Shown one piece after another: positions 39,530 to 47,362 of a DNA stretch of 59,136 nucleotides (positions are counted from its first letter, which is position 1; the number at the start of each line of letters is the position of its first letter). A program made the position numbers and the translations under genes. This stretch comes from CAYFWT01 sp964346955 (GTDB lineage Bacteria > Patescibacteriota > Minisyncoccia > Portnoybacterales > UBA2143). Below the pieces are notes generated by a model, which had not been told where the DNA came from, made no database searches, and saw nothing but the letters and a program-made list of their open reading frames with translations. The stretch lies in NCBI GenBank assembly GCA_964346955.1, contig CAYFWT010000021.1, positions 1 through 59,136 on the forward strand, in the 5' to 3' direction.

Positions 39530-40834
39530 TTATTTTTTAAGTTTTTTCTTCAGCTCTTTAACTACTTTTTCCAAAGGAACAACCTCTTGAATGCCTGAGG
39601 ACATGTCTCTGATAATAATTGTCTCATCAAGTGCCTCCTTTTGTCCCAAAATCAAGGCAAAGCTAGCTTTCAGTTTGTCAGCTAATTTCAACTGGGCTTT
39701 AATAGTGTTTCGACTAAAAGAACCGGCCGTCTCTAAACCAGCTCCTCGTAGCTCCTCAAACAATTTTAAGGACTTCTTTTTGCCTAAATCACCTAACTGA
39801 ACTAGAAAAATTAAGGGGCGGGCTCTGGAAACAATCTTTATACTTCTCGCTTTCATTAAATTAACCATTCTATCTAAGCCCATGGCAAAACCGACGGCTG
39901 GGGTATCTTTGCCTCCCAAAAGCTTAATTAAATCATCATAGCGGCCACCACCGCCTAAAGAGATTTGACGACCCTCCTCCTCTTCTGGCCAGAATTCAAA
40001 AACTGTCTTAGTATAATAATCTAGGCCACGCACTAAATAGGAATTTAAAATATAAGGAATTCCTAAATCATCTAAGAACTCTAAGACATTTTTAAAATGG
40101 TTCCGACACTCTTCACATAAATAATCAATAATTTGGGGGGCTTGCTCGGCTAATCGAATACATTTGGTCTCTTTACAATCTAACAATCTCAATGGGTTTT
40201 GAGAAAGTCGCTTTTGACAATTAGGACAAAGTTCTCCTTTCCTGCTTCGGTAAAAGTTTACCAAAGTTTTTCGATAATTGGGCCGACAACGGGCACAACC
40301 AAGGCTATTAATTTGGGCAATCAAGTTTTTAAGGCCTAATTCTTTGCTAATAGAAAAAAATAACTGAATTAAATGGGCATCAAGAACTGGGTCTTTTTCG
40401 CCAATAATTTCAAAATTAGCTTGATAAGATTGCCGATAACGCCCTGCCTGTGGCCTCTCGTAACGAAAGATAGGTCCAAGGCTATATAACTTGACCGGAT
40501 GAGGAAGACTGACCAAACCATCTTCCAAATAAGCCCTCATAATAGCAGGAGTAAATTCAGGCCGCAAAGTTAACCTATCACCTCCCTTAGTTCTTAGGGT
40601 ATACATTTCCTTTTCAACAATATCAGTATAGGTACCAGTCCCTTTAATAAACAAATCTGTTTCCTCTAAAATAGGCGTCTCTATCCGTTCAAAACCATAA
40701 GCCCTAGCTAAATTTTTAATCGCCTGCTTAATCCTTTCCCAATATACCTGTTCCTCGGGTAAAATATCCCGCATTCCCTTAGGGGCTTGAAATGTTTTTT
40801 TAGTTCTGGGATTGGTTTTGGGTTTAGGTGGCAT
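39530..40834 (-). CDS. hisS: Histidyl-tRNA synthetase
   Basis: Class II synthetase charging tRNA-His. 434 residues: motif 1 around 'GMRDILPEE', motif 2 'LGPIFRYERPQAGRYRQSYQ', histidine A motif 'VRGLDYYTKTVFEF', motif 3 'AVGFAMGLDRM', then the anticodon-binding domain from about 340. A Cys-rich insertion ('CARCRPNYRK', 'CPNCQKR') around 195-215 is seen in some bacterial HisS and may bind zinc. No T-box leader was seen. lepB ends 6 nt upstream. Confidence 0.97.
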   Translation of the reverse strand: MPPKPKTNPRTKKTFQAPKGMRDILPEEQVYWERIKQAIKNLARAYGFERIETPILEETDLFIKGTGTYTDIVEKEMYTLRTKGGDRLTLRPEFTPAIMRAYLEDGLVSLPHPVKLYSLGPIFRYERPQAGRYRQSYQANFEIIGEKDPVLDAHLIQLFFSISKELGLKNLIAQINSLGCARCRPNYRKTLVNFYRSRKGELCPNCQKRLSQNPLRLLDCKETKCIRLAEQAPQIIDYLCEECRNHFKNVLEFLDDLGIPYILNSYLVRGLDYYTKTVFEFWPEEEEGRQISLGGGGRYDDLIKLLGGKDTPAVGFAMGLDRMVNLMKARSIKIVSRARPLIFLVQLGDLGKKKSLKLFEELRGAGLETAGSFSRNTIKAQLKLADKLKASFALILGQKEALDETIIIRDMSSGIQEVVPLEKVVKELKKKLKK

Positions 40835-40839
40835 AATAC

Positions 40840-41376
40840 TTAAAACACCCCTGCCTTATCAAGTGGCCAGGCGCGAAGCCAAACTCGACCAATAATAAAT
40901 TCTTTTGACAAGGCTCCCCATTGACGAGAATCGGAGCTGGCTTGGCGATTATCACCTAAAACAAAATACTCATCTTTACCTAAGCTAACCTTAATATTTC
41001 CCCAGGTGATTACTCCTTTAGCCAAATAGGAAGACTCATCTAAAACTACTCCCTGAGGATATGGGAGATTATAAATAATCACCTGGTTGTCTTTAACCTC
41101 AATTGTCTCGCCAGGCAAGCCGATAATTCTTTTAATATAATACTGGGAGAGATCTAAAGGATATCTAAAAACTATCACCTCGCCTCGCTCTGGTTCCTCA
41201 AAACGATAACCAATTTCGTTAATGACTAAATATTGACCATTATCAAAATTAGGCTCCATGGAAGCCCCTCGGACAAAAAATGGCTGAATTAAATAATAAC
41301 GGACAGGAATAATAATGGTTAAGGAAATAATAACTATTTTGAAAGTTTCCCAAATAAAAGTAAATAATTTTTTCAT
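40840..41376 (-). CDS. lepB: Signal peptidase I
   Basis: Membrane serine protease removing signal peptides from exported proteins. The 178 residues have one N-terminal anchor (about 11-30), the catalytic serine Ser39 in 'FVRGASMEP', the lysine Lys82 in 'YYIKRIIGLPGE', and 'LGDNRQASSDSRQWG'. This is the short Gram-positive-like form with one anchor. It processes exported proteins such as those at 6294, 9526 and 25600. It diverges from the LCP gene over 94 nt. Confidence 0.95.
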   Translation of the reverse strand: MKKLFTFIWETFKIVIISLTIIIPVRYYLIQPFFVRGASMEPNFDNGQYLVINEIGYRFEEPERGEVIVFRYPLDLSQYYIKRIIGLPGETIEVKDNQVIIYNLPYPQGVVLDESSYLAKGVITWGNIKVSLGKDEYFVLGDNRQASSDSRQWGALSKEFIIGRVWLRAWPLDKAGVF

Positions 41377-41470
41377 AATGATTTTAATTTTAACTTATTT
41401 CTCAAAGAAAATCAAATTTAGTATAATTGAAATAACAACCAAACCATTAGACAAAATCTAATTAACTTCG

Positions 41471-42634
41471 ATGGATCGTTTTAAACAAATTAATCGTTTA
41501 ATTGAAAAAGGCTTATTTGATGAACGATTGAAAAAAAAGAGACAGCAGCATGAAAAATATTTACAAATTGCTTGTCTGATTGTCTTTCTTTCAATCCTCT
41601 TATCCATTTCGATGCTTATTCGACAGCTAATCCCTGCTTCCTCTATAGAAGTTTCTTCCAAAAGCAAAGAAGGGACCCTGGCTAGTCAGCTAAGCGGGGA
41701 GGAAAGAAAAATTATTCCCCCCTTACCTTTGCCTCTTTCACTAAAGGTGGATTTGCCTTTGGTGAAAAAATTATTCAAAGAGACTAAATCAGAAATTAAT
41801 ATTCTTACTCTAGGTAGACCTGGCCGAGGTTATTCTGGTCAAGACTTAACTGATACCATTATCTTAGCTCACTTAAAGCCAGCTGAGGAGAAATTAATTC
41901 TAATCTCTATACCACGTGACCTATTGGTCAGAATTCCCTATCGAGATCCATCAACCGGGACCTTCCAAAAATCAAATGAGACAGGTTTAGTTAAAATTAA
42001 TTCTCTTTATGCTTTAGTTGGCATTGAAGGGCTTAAAGAGAAAATAGAAGAAATTACTGAGTTACCTGTTGATCATTATGCTTTAGTTGATTTAGTAGTG
42101 GCTAAAGAAATTATTGAATTAGTTGACGGACTTAATGTTTTTGTCCCCCAAGATATTGATGATCCTTATTTTCCTGGCCCCAATTATACTTATCAAGCCT
42201 TTGCTCTTAAGTCAGGTTGGCGTTATCTAGATGGTGAGACCGCTCTTAAATATATCAGAACCCGCTATACTTCGCCTAACGGTGATTTTGACCGCATGGC
42301 TCGGCAACAGCAGATTATTACACTGCTTAAACAAAAAGTCCTTGCTCTTAATCCTCTTTGGAATTTTTTAACCTATTTAAAAATCTTCAATACTCTTAAA
42401 GACCACATTGAAACTGACTTAGCTCTATTGGAAATGAAATCCCTTTGGCAAACAGTTCGCGAGATAGAGACGAATCAGATAACTACGGTGGTTATTGATA
42501 AAAAGCGGACTAATTTATTAGTCGGTGGCCAGATTATGCTTGGTCAACAAAAAGCTTCAGTGGTTTATCCTAAGGCAGGCCAGGGAAATTATGATGAAAT
42601 TAGAGATTTCATTCAACAAGTAATAAATAATTAA
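41471..42634 (+). CDS. LCP-family (LytR-CpsA-Psr) cell-wall ligase
   Basis: LCP proteins transfer glycopolymers from lipid carriers to peptidoglycan. The 387 residues have a basic cytoplasmic start, one membrane helix (about 32-52) and an external LCP domain: 'INILTLGRPG', 'DLTDTIILAHL', 'LISIPRDLLVRIP', 'VDHYALVDL' and 'ALKYIRTRYTSPNGDFDRMARQQ', with the catalytic arginines in the last two blocks. A TATAAT about 50 nt upstream may be its -10. An ATTAGA/TCTAAT mini-hairpin precedes the start. Confidence 0.92.
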   Translation: MDRFKQINRLIEKGLFDERLKKKRQQHEKYLQIACLIVFLSILLSISMLIRQLIPASSIEVSSKSKEGTLASQLSGEERKIIPPLPLPLSLKVDLPLVKKLFKETKSEINILTLGRPGRGYSGQDLTDTIILAHLKPAEEKLILISIPRDLLVRIPYRDPSTGTFQKSNETGLVKINSLYALVGIEGLKEKIEEITELPVDHYALVDLVVAKEIIELVDGLNVFVPQDIDDPYFPGPNYTYQAFALKSGWRYLDGETALKYIRTRYTSPNGDFDRMARQQQIITLLKQKVLALNPLWNFLTYLKIFNTLKDHIETDLALLEMKSLWQTVREIETNQITTVVIDKKRTNLLVGGQIMLGQQKASVVYPKAGQGNYDEIRDFIQQVINN

Positions 42635-42642
42635 GCTCTGAA

Positions 42643-42869
42643 CATCATGCCTGACCCATTTTCGAAAACATCTGGAAAAACTTTGCTTGTCTGCCGGAGG
42701 CAGGCAGGGAAATAAAGGAGTTTTTCTGGTGAAAAATAGCGGTCGGAAAACCCAGCCCTTTCGAAAAAAGGGCTGGGGCAAACGGGCACCGCGTTAAATT
42801 TTTCACCAGAAAAACGACTGTTATTTTCAAAGTTTTGGAAGCAGTTTGAGAAATGGGTTAGGCATGATG
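42643..42869. repeat. 227-bp imperfect inverted-repeat element (MITE- or RNA-like)
   Basis: Outer arms CATCATGCCTGACCCATTT (42643 on) and AAATGGGTTAGGCATGATG (ending 42869) match with one change. Next come a partly matched pair (AACATCTGGAAAAACTTTG against CAAAGTTTTGGAAGCAGTT), then a perfect 18-bp pair at 42720-42737 and 42798-42815. GCGGT/ACCGC follows, and a central 11-bp hairpin CCCAGCCCTTT/AAAGGGCTGGG. A side hairpin CTGCC-GGA-GGCAG lies in the left arm. No coding capacity. It occupies the entire space between the LCP gene and pth and ends 19 nt before the pth ATG. Confidence 0.75.
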
Positions 42870-42888
42870 CCTTGCCAAAACAAAGCCT

Positions 42889-43428
42889 ATGAAATTAATT
42901 GTTGGTTTAGGTAATCCAGGAGATAAATACAAAAAAACTCGACATAATCTCGGCTGGCGGGTTGTTGATGAATTACATCAGAGCCTAGAATTTGGAATTT
43001 GGAATTTAGCAAAGAAGTTTAACACCTTAATCTCTGAAGGAATCTTTAATCAAGAAAGAATTATTTTAGCCAAGCCAAAAACTTTTATGAATAATTCTGG
43101 CCTGGCCACTAAAGCTTTGGCTGATTATTACAAAATTCCTAGTGAAAATATTTTGATTATTCATGACGAGATTGACCTACCATTGGGAGAAATCCGTATC
43201 CAAAAAGGCCGTGGCTCAGCTGGTCATAAGGGAGCTCAATCAATTATTGAGCAATTAGGGACTAAAGACTTTGCCAGAATGAGAATTGGCATTAAATCAA
43301 TGCATAGCGAACAACAAACATTAGACAGCGAAAGGTTTGTTTTAAGTAAATTTACTCCTGAAGAAGAAAAAATTGTCCGAAAGACAATAAAAGAGGCCGG
43401 GCAAGTGATTGCCACGGCCTTAAAATAA
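42889..43428 (+). CDS. pth: Peptidyl-tRNA hydrolase
   Basis: Frees tRNA from peptidyl-tRNA that drops off ribosomes. 179 residues with 'LIVGLGNPGDKYKKTRHNLGW' (catalytic His19, parts shown), 'LAKPKTFMNNSG', 'IIHDEIDLPLGEIRIQKG' and 'GSAGHKGAQSI'. Around residues 33-41 'SLEFGIWNL' is read from an AATTTGG/AATTTAG tandem repeat (42985-43010), replacing a normal surface loop. No clear ribosome site: the 20 nt upstream belong to the inverted-repeat element or its edge. Confidence 0.95.
   Translation: MKLIVGLGNPGDKYKKTRHNLGWRVVDELHQSLEFGIWNLAKKFNTLISEGIFNQERIILAKPKTFMNNSGLATKALADYYKIPSENILIIHDEIDLPLGEIRIQKGRGSAGHKGAQSIIEQLGTKDFARMRIGIKSMHSEQQTLDSERFVLSKFTPEEEKIVRKTIKEAGQVIATALK
42985..43010 (+). 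repeat. AATTTGG tandem repeat inside pth
   Basis: Three consecutive copies of GAATTTG/GAATTTA read in frame within the pth coding sequence. The same 7-mers form the intergenic repeats near 12771 and 29410. Confidence 0.75.
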
Positions 43429-43443
43429 AGAGGGCAGGAAAAA

Positions 43444-43629
43444 TTAATTCTTATATTGATGAGCCAATCTCTCCAGTTCCCTCTTTCGCTGGGTGAGCTC
43501 GCCATAAGGGACCACATCAAGAACTAGGCCATCCTGCTTCTTAAGCAAGACACTCTCTCCCTTAAGCTCCAAAACGAAGCCAGCGGGAAGCTTAATTTTC
43601 AATTCTCTATGATCCAATATTGGTGACAT
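43444..43629 (-). CDS. Small soluble orphan protein
   Basis: 61 residues from ATG 43629, which has AAAGGAG 8 nt upstream; that site overlaps the stop of the preceding small gene. Longer starts lie in unlikely sequence. It looks like a small beta structure ('LKIKLPAGFVLELKGESVLL') followed by a charged helix. Family not recognised. Second gene of a two-gene unit behind the structured leader RNA at 43872-44034. Codon use resembles the GC-richer genes of the window. Confidence 0.65.
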   Translation of the reverse strand: MSPILDHRELKIKLPAGFVLELKGESVLLKKQDGLVLDVVPYGELTQRKRELERLAHQYKN

Positions 43630-43643
43630 TTCTTTGTCTCCTT

Positions 43644-43838
43644 TCATTGTCTTCTCCATTTTCTCATTCGGTAAGCCACCCAAGCTACTATAGCCAGCCC
43701 CAAACAACTCAAGACTACTCCCGGCCAGAACCCAGACCAAGGCAGAGACCTTTCGGTTTCAATAGTGCCCACCCCGACAAAAATCAGTACCAGACCAATT
43801 AACATAGCCAAGGTTACTCCTAAAGTTCCGTTTCTCAT
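43644..43838 (-). CDS. Small two-helix membrane protein behind a structured leader
   Basis: 64 residues: two hydrophobic segments (about 5-25 and 36-56) and a basic tail 'YRMRKWRRQ', so both ends are probably cytoplasmic. Family not recognised. The ATG at 43838 has AAGGAGG 5 nt upstream, a site complementary to the exposed loop of the upstream RNA. It forms a pair with the gene at 43629. Confidence 0.68.
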   Translation of the reverse strand: MRNGTLGVTLAMLIGLVLIFVGVGTIETERSLPWSGFWPGVVLSCLGLAIVAWVAYRMRKWRRQ

Positions 43839-43871
43839 CTTCGCCTCCTTAAAAAATTTATTATTCTAATG

Positions 43872-44034
43872 TTAAAAAAACTATACCATCTAACCTTCAT
43901 GAGCCTACCTAGGAGTGTTAGAGACAAATCCGCAAAAACAGATCATCTCTAATACTTAGGCCTCACTGAGACTTTAGGAGGGATTAGTCCAGATATTGGC
44001 CACTCACTAGGCAGGCTAATGAAGATTAAATATT
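43872..44034 (-). ncRNA. Three-way-junction RNA with an anti-Shine-Dalgarno loop
   Basis: From a near-perfect promoter the minus strand yields about 163 nt. A closing stem of about 27 bp pairs 44027-44002 with 43917-43891 (few mismatches or G-U). It encloses hairpin A, outer GGCC/GGCC and inner GACT/AGTC with loop AAUCCCUCCUAAA (43986-43974), and hairpin B, UUAGAGA/UCUCUAA with inner AUCUG/CGGAU. A run of seven U's follows the closing stem. The hairpin A loop can pair with UUUAAGGAGG at the ribosome site of the next gene (43850-43844), with one bulge. It may be a riboswitch-like leader or a free sRNA acting on Shine-Dalgarno sites. No known family recognised. Confidence 0.6.
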
Positions 44035-44040
44035 GCTAAC

Positions 44041-44068
44041 ATTATATCAAAATGATAGAATTTGTCAA
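44041..44068 (-). promoter_or_regulatory. Consensus promoter of the structured RNA
   Basis: Minus-strand TTGACA (44068-44063), 16-nt spacer, TATAAT (44046-44041); both hexamers are perfect. The -35 lies inside the first codons of dprA, which runs the other way. Confidence 0.85.
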
Positions 44069-45218
44069 CCCCATTAAAAATTCCGAGGCGACTGCTGTTC
44101 CGCCAAAGGCGGAACAAGCTTATAATAGAATCAACCTTGAAACTAAATACTATAATGCCTTTAATTTAATTGACGGTATTGGGCCAATTGCCTTCAAAAA
44201 GCTACTGGCTTATTTTGACTCTTTAGAAGAATCTTGGTCGGCTAGGCTTAGCGAACTTAGCCAAGCTGGCTTAGAAAAATCTGTAATCCAACAAATAAGA
44301 GAACAGCGTCCCCTGATTAATCCAGATAAAGAAATGGAAAAATTAGCTAAAGAGGGTATCGATTTAATTACCAGCCGAGATAAAAATTATCCTAAATTAC
44401 TCAAAGAAATTTATACTCCGCCAGCCCTTCTTTATATCAAGGGCAATCTTAAGCCAAGTGATGAATTTAGCTTAGGCATTGTCGGCACCAGAAAACTTTC
44501 CTTATATGGCCAGCAGGTGACACCTTTTATCGCTAGTGAACTGGCCCGAGCTGGTCTAACTATTATTAGCGGCCTAGCTAAAGGAATTGATACGCTGGCT
44601 CATCGGGCGGCTCTTTCGGCTGGTGGTCGAACTGTGGCGGTACTTGGCTCTGGACTGGATAAAATCTATCCCCTTGGTAACCGTCGCCTGGCCGAAGAAA
44701 TTAGCCAAAAGGGTGCTATAATTAGCGAGTTTCCTCTCGGCACTCAACCGTTGGCCCAACACTTCCCCCAGCGCAACCGGATTATTTCGGGCTTGAGTTT
44801 AGGTATTTTGGTTGTGGAGGCACCGGAGCAAAGCGGGGCATTAATCACTGCTAAAGATGCCTTAGAACAGAATAGAGATGTTTTTGCCATTCCTGGTCCT
44901 ATCTTTAGTCAAAACTCATTTGGCACTAATAATCTAATCAAAATGGGAGCTAAACTGATAACTCAGGCTAATGATATTTTAGAAGAACTTAATTTAAATC
45001 TTTTAACTGTCTCGTCTTCGGCTGATAAAAAAATCATCCCTGATAACCAAGAAGAAGCTTTGATTATAAAACAACTATCTAGCGAACCCATCCACATTGA
45101 CAAAATCATTAAACAAACTAAACTCTCTACAGCTATGGTCAACTCTACTCTAACCTTAATGGAAATGAAGGGAAAGATAAGGAATCTGGGAGGAAATAAT
45201 TACGTGTTATCCTATTAA
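44052..45218 (+). CDS. dprA: DNA-processing protein DprA
   Basis: Loads RecA on incoming single-stranded DNA in transformation. 388 residues: an N-terminal helix-hairpin-helix part ('LIDGIGPIAFKKLLAYF'), the Rossmann core ('GIVGTRKLSLYGQQV', 'IISGLAKGIDTLAHRAAL', 'VLGSGLDKIYP', 'HFPQRNRIISGLS', 'SGALITAKDALEQNRDVFAIPG') and a C-terminal winged helix from about 320. The first 20 or so residues include 'VPPKAEQ' read from a palindrome (44098-44114) and lie over the promoter of the opposite RNA, so the start is less sure. topA follows 10 nt downstream. Confidence 0.94.
   Translation: MIEFVNPIKNSEATAVPPKAEQAYNRINLETKYYNAFNLIDGIGPIAFKKLLAYFDSLEESWSARLSELSQAGLEKSVIQQIREQRPLINPDKEMEKLAKEGIDLITSRDKNYPKLLKEIYTPPALLYIKGNLKPSDEFSLGIVGTRKLSLYGQQVTPFIASELARAGLTIISGLAKGIDTLAHRAALSAGGRTVAVLGSGLDKIYPLGNRRLAEEISQKGAIISEFPLGTQPLAQHFPQRNRIISGLSLGILVVEAPEQSGALITAKDALEQNRDVFAIPGPIFSQNSFGTNNLIKMGAKLITQANDILEELNLNLLTVSSSADKKIIPDNQEEALIIKQLSSEPIHIDKIIKQTKLSTAMVNSTLTLMEMKGKIRNLGGNNYVLSY
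44098..44114. repeat. REP-like palindrome inside dprA
   Basis: TTCCGCC-AAA-GGCGGAA, read in frame near the DprA N-terminus. Confidence 0.65.
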
Positions 45219-45228
45219 AATTTATCTT

Positions 45229-47286
45229 ATGTATCTAGTTATCGTTGAAAGTCCAACTAAAGCTAAAACTCTCTCCAAATTTTTAGGCCGCGATTATTCG
45301 GTTAAGTCTTCCTATGGTCATATCCGTGATTTGCCAAAAAAAGATTTTGGGGTTGATGTTAAGCATGACTTTAAGCCAAAATATATCATTCCCATTAAAG
45401 CTCGGCAGGCAGTTAAGCAACTAAAAGAGTCGGCTCAAAAAGCAGGCCTGATTATTTTAGCTACTGACCAAGACCGGGAAGGAGAAGCGATTGCTTGGCA
45501 TATTCTTCAAGTTTTAGATGCGGGCAAAATTAAAAATTACCAACGGATTACCTTCCATGAGATAACCAAAAGAGCCATCGAAGGAGCCCTGAAAAATCCA
45601 CGACAGATTGATATGAATTTGGTTAATGCCCAACAAGCCAGACGAATCTTGGATAGATTAGTCGGCTACGAACTATCCCCCTTTCTATGGAAAAAAGTAG
45701 CCAAAGGATTATCAGCCGGCCGAGTTCAATCAGTCGCCGTTAGGTTAATCGTTGACCGAGAAAGAGAAATAAAAGCCTTTAAGCCAGAAGAATATTGGCT
45801 TATTGAAGCCAAACTAAAAAAGCAAGCCCAGCAAGAGGAGTTCCTGGCTCGGTTAATCAAAAAAGATAATAAAACTATTCCTAAATTGAGTATAAAAACT
45901 AAAGATGAGGCAGATAAAGTATTAAAAGATTTAAAGAAGGCGGAATATAAAGTAACTGAGGTGGCTAAGAAAGAAGTCTCAAGATATCCTGCCCCACCTT
46001 TTACAACCAGCACTCTTCAACAAGAAGCAGCTAAAAAATTAGGCTTTTCAGCTAAACAAACAATGAGAATTGCCCAACAGCTTTATGAAGGAATAGAATT
46101 AGGCAAAGAAGGGTCAGTTGGCTTAATCACTTATCACCGAACTGATTCTTTAAATCTTTCTCTGGAGATACTAAAAACTACCCAAGAATTTATTAAAAAT
46201 AAATTTGGGCAAAATTATGCCTTAACTAGCCCCAGGATTTATAAGGCCAAAGCTAAAGGCGCCCAAGAGGCCCATGAAGCTATTCGACCAACTCGGCCAG
46301 AGAGAGAGCCAGATAAAATTAAGCCATACCTAGATAAAAGACAATATAAATTATATGATTTAATTTGGAAAAGATTCGTTGCCTGCCAAATGACACCGGC
46401 TATCTTAGAAGCTACCACCATTGATATTGGGGCCAAAAATTATACTTTTCGAGCAACGGGGTCAATAATCAAATTTGATGGCTTTCTTAGGCTCTATTCA
46501 GCTAAACTAAAAGAAACTCTTCTGCCAGAGTTAATTAAAGGTGAAGTATTAGAACTAATTAAGCTTATCGCTGACCAGCATTTCACTCAACCACCTGCCC
46601 GCTACAGTGAAGCTTCTTTGGTCAAAGCCCTAGAAGAATATGGCATTGGCCGACCCTCAACTTATGCGCCAATTATCAGCACCGTCCAGGAACGAGGTTA
46701 TGTTGAAAAAGACGAACGAAAGAAATTTCTGCCTACCGAAATCGGCTCTTTGGTTACCGATCTCCTTAAGGAAAATTTTTCCAAAATTATTGATATCAAA
46801 TTTACTGCTTATCTAGAAAAAGATTTAGATAAAATTGCCAATGGTCAACAAAGTTGGCTATTCGTGCTTAAAGAATTCTATCAGCCTTTTCATGCTAATC
46901 TACTTCAAAAATACCAAGAAGTGGAAAAGAAAAAAATTGCTCAACCAACCGAAAAAAAATGTCCCCAATGCGGCCATCCTTTGGTAATTAGATTGAGTCG
47001 TTTCGGTCAATTTTATGCCTGTTCTAATTTCCCTCAGTGCCGATATACCGAACCAATGGTTAACTCGACTGGTGTTAAATGTCCTCAATGTCAAAAAGGA
47101 GAAATAATCGAAAGAAAAACTAAAAAAGGAAAAATATTTTACTCCTGCTCTCAATATCCCCAATGTAAATTTGCTTTATGGGATAAACCCACTGGCAAAA
47201 AATGCCCTCGCTGTGGTTCGCTTTTGGTTCAAGGTAAGGATAATAAAATTAAGTGCAGTAATAAGGAGTGTCGTTACAAAAAGTAA
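45229..47286 (+). CDS. topA: DNA topoisomerase I
   Basis: Type IA enzyme relaxing negative supercoils. 685 residues: Toprim domain ('LVIVESPTKAKTLSKFLG', 'LATDQDREGEAIAWH'), 'HEITKRAI', and active-site Tyr302 in 'GLITYHRTDS'. Three C-terminal zinc modules each begin 'CPQC' or 'CPRC' (about 580, 620 and 660); the third is shorter. Shorter than E. coli TopA (865), as usual for small genomes. Probably co-transcribed with dprA. Confidence 0.97.
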   Translation: MYLVIVESPTKAKTLSKFLGRDYSVKSSYGHIRDLPKKDFGVDVKHDFKPKYIIPIKARQAVKQLKESAQKAGLIILATDQDREGEAIAWHILQVLDAGKIKNYQRITFHEITKRAIEGALKNPRQIDMNLVNAQQARRILDRLVGYELSPFLWKKVAKGLSAGRVQSVAVRLIVDREREIKAFKPEEYWLIEAKLKKQAQQEEFLARLIKKDNKTIPKLSIKTKDEADKVLKDLKKAEYKVTEVAKKEVSRYPAPPFTTSTLQQEAAKKLGFSAKQTMRIAQQLYEGIELGKEGSVGLITYHRTDSLNLSLEILKTTQEFIKNKFGQNYALTSPRIYKAKAKGAQEAHEAIRPTRPEREPDKIKPYLDKRQYKLYDLIWKRFVACQMTPAILEATTIDIGAKNYTFRATGSIIKFDGFLRLYSAKLKETLLPELIKGEVLELIKLIADQHFTQPPARYSEASLVKALEEYGIGRPSTYAPIISTVQERGYVEKDERKKFLPTEIGSLVTDLLKENFSKIIDIKFTAYLEKDLDKIANGQQSWLFVLKEFYQPFHANLLQKYQEVEKKKIAQPTEKKCPQCGHPLVIRLSRFGQFYACSNFPQCRYTEPMVNSTGVKCPQCQKGEIIERKTKKGKIFYSCSQYPQCKFALWDKPTGKKCPRCGSLLVQGKDNKIKCSNKECRYKK

Positions 47287-47345
47287 AAGCCATCTCTTTT
47301 TTTCCTCCTTTAGCTTACTATTATAAAAGAGATGGCTTTTGTTGT
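47285..47345. terminator. 16-bp hairpin after topA with a CCUCC-containing loop
   Basis: Perfect stem AAAAGCCATCTCTTTT (47285-47300) and AAAAGAGATGGCTTTT (47325-47340) around a 24-nt loop containing TTTCCTCCTTTAGC. It sits between convergent topA and the P-loop kinase gene and can terminate both. Confidence 0.8.
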
Positions 47346-47362
47346 TCAGGGCTGATTCCTGA

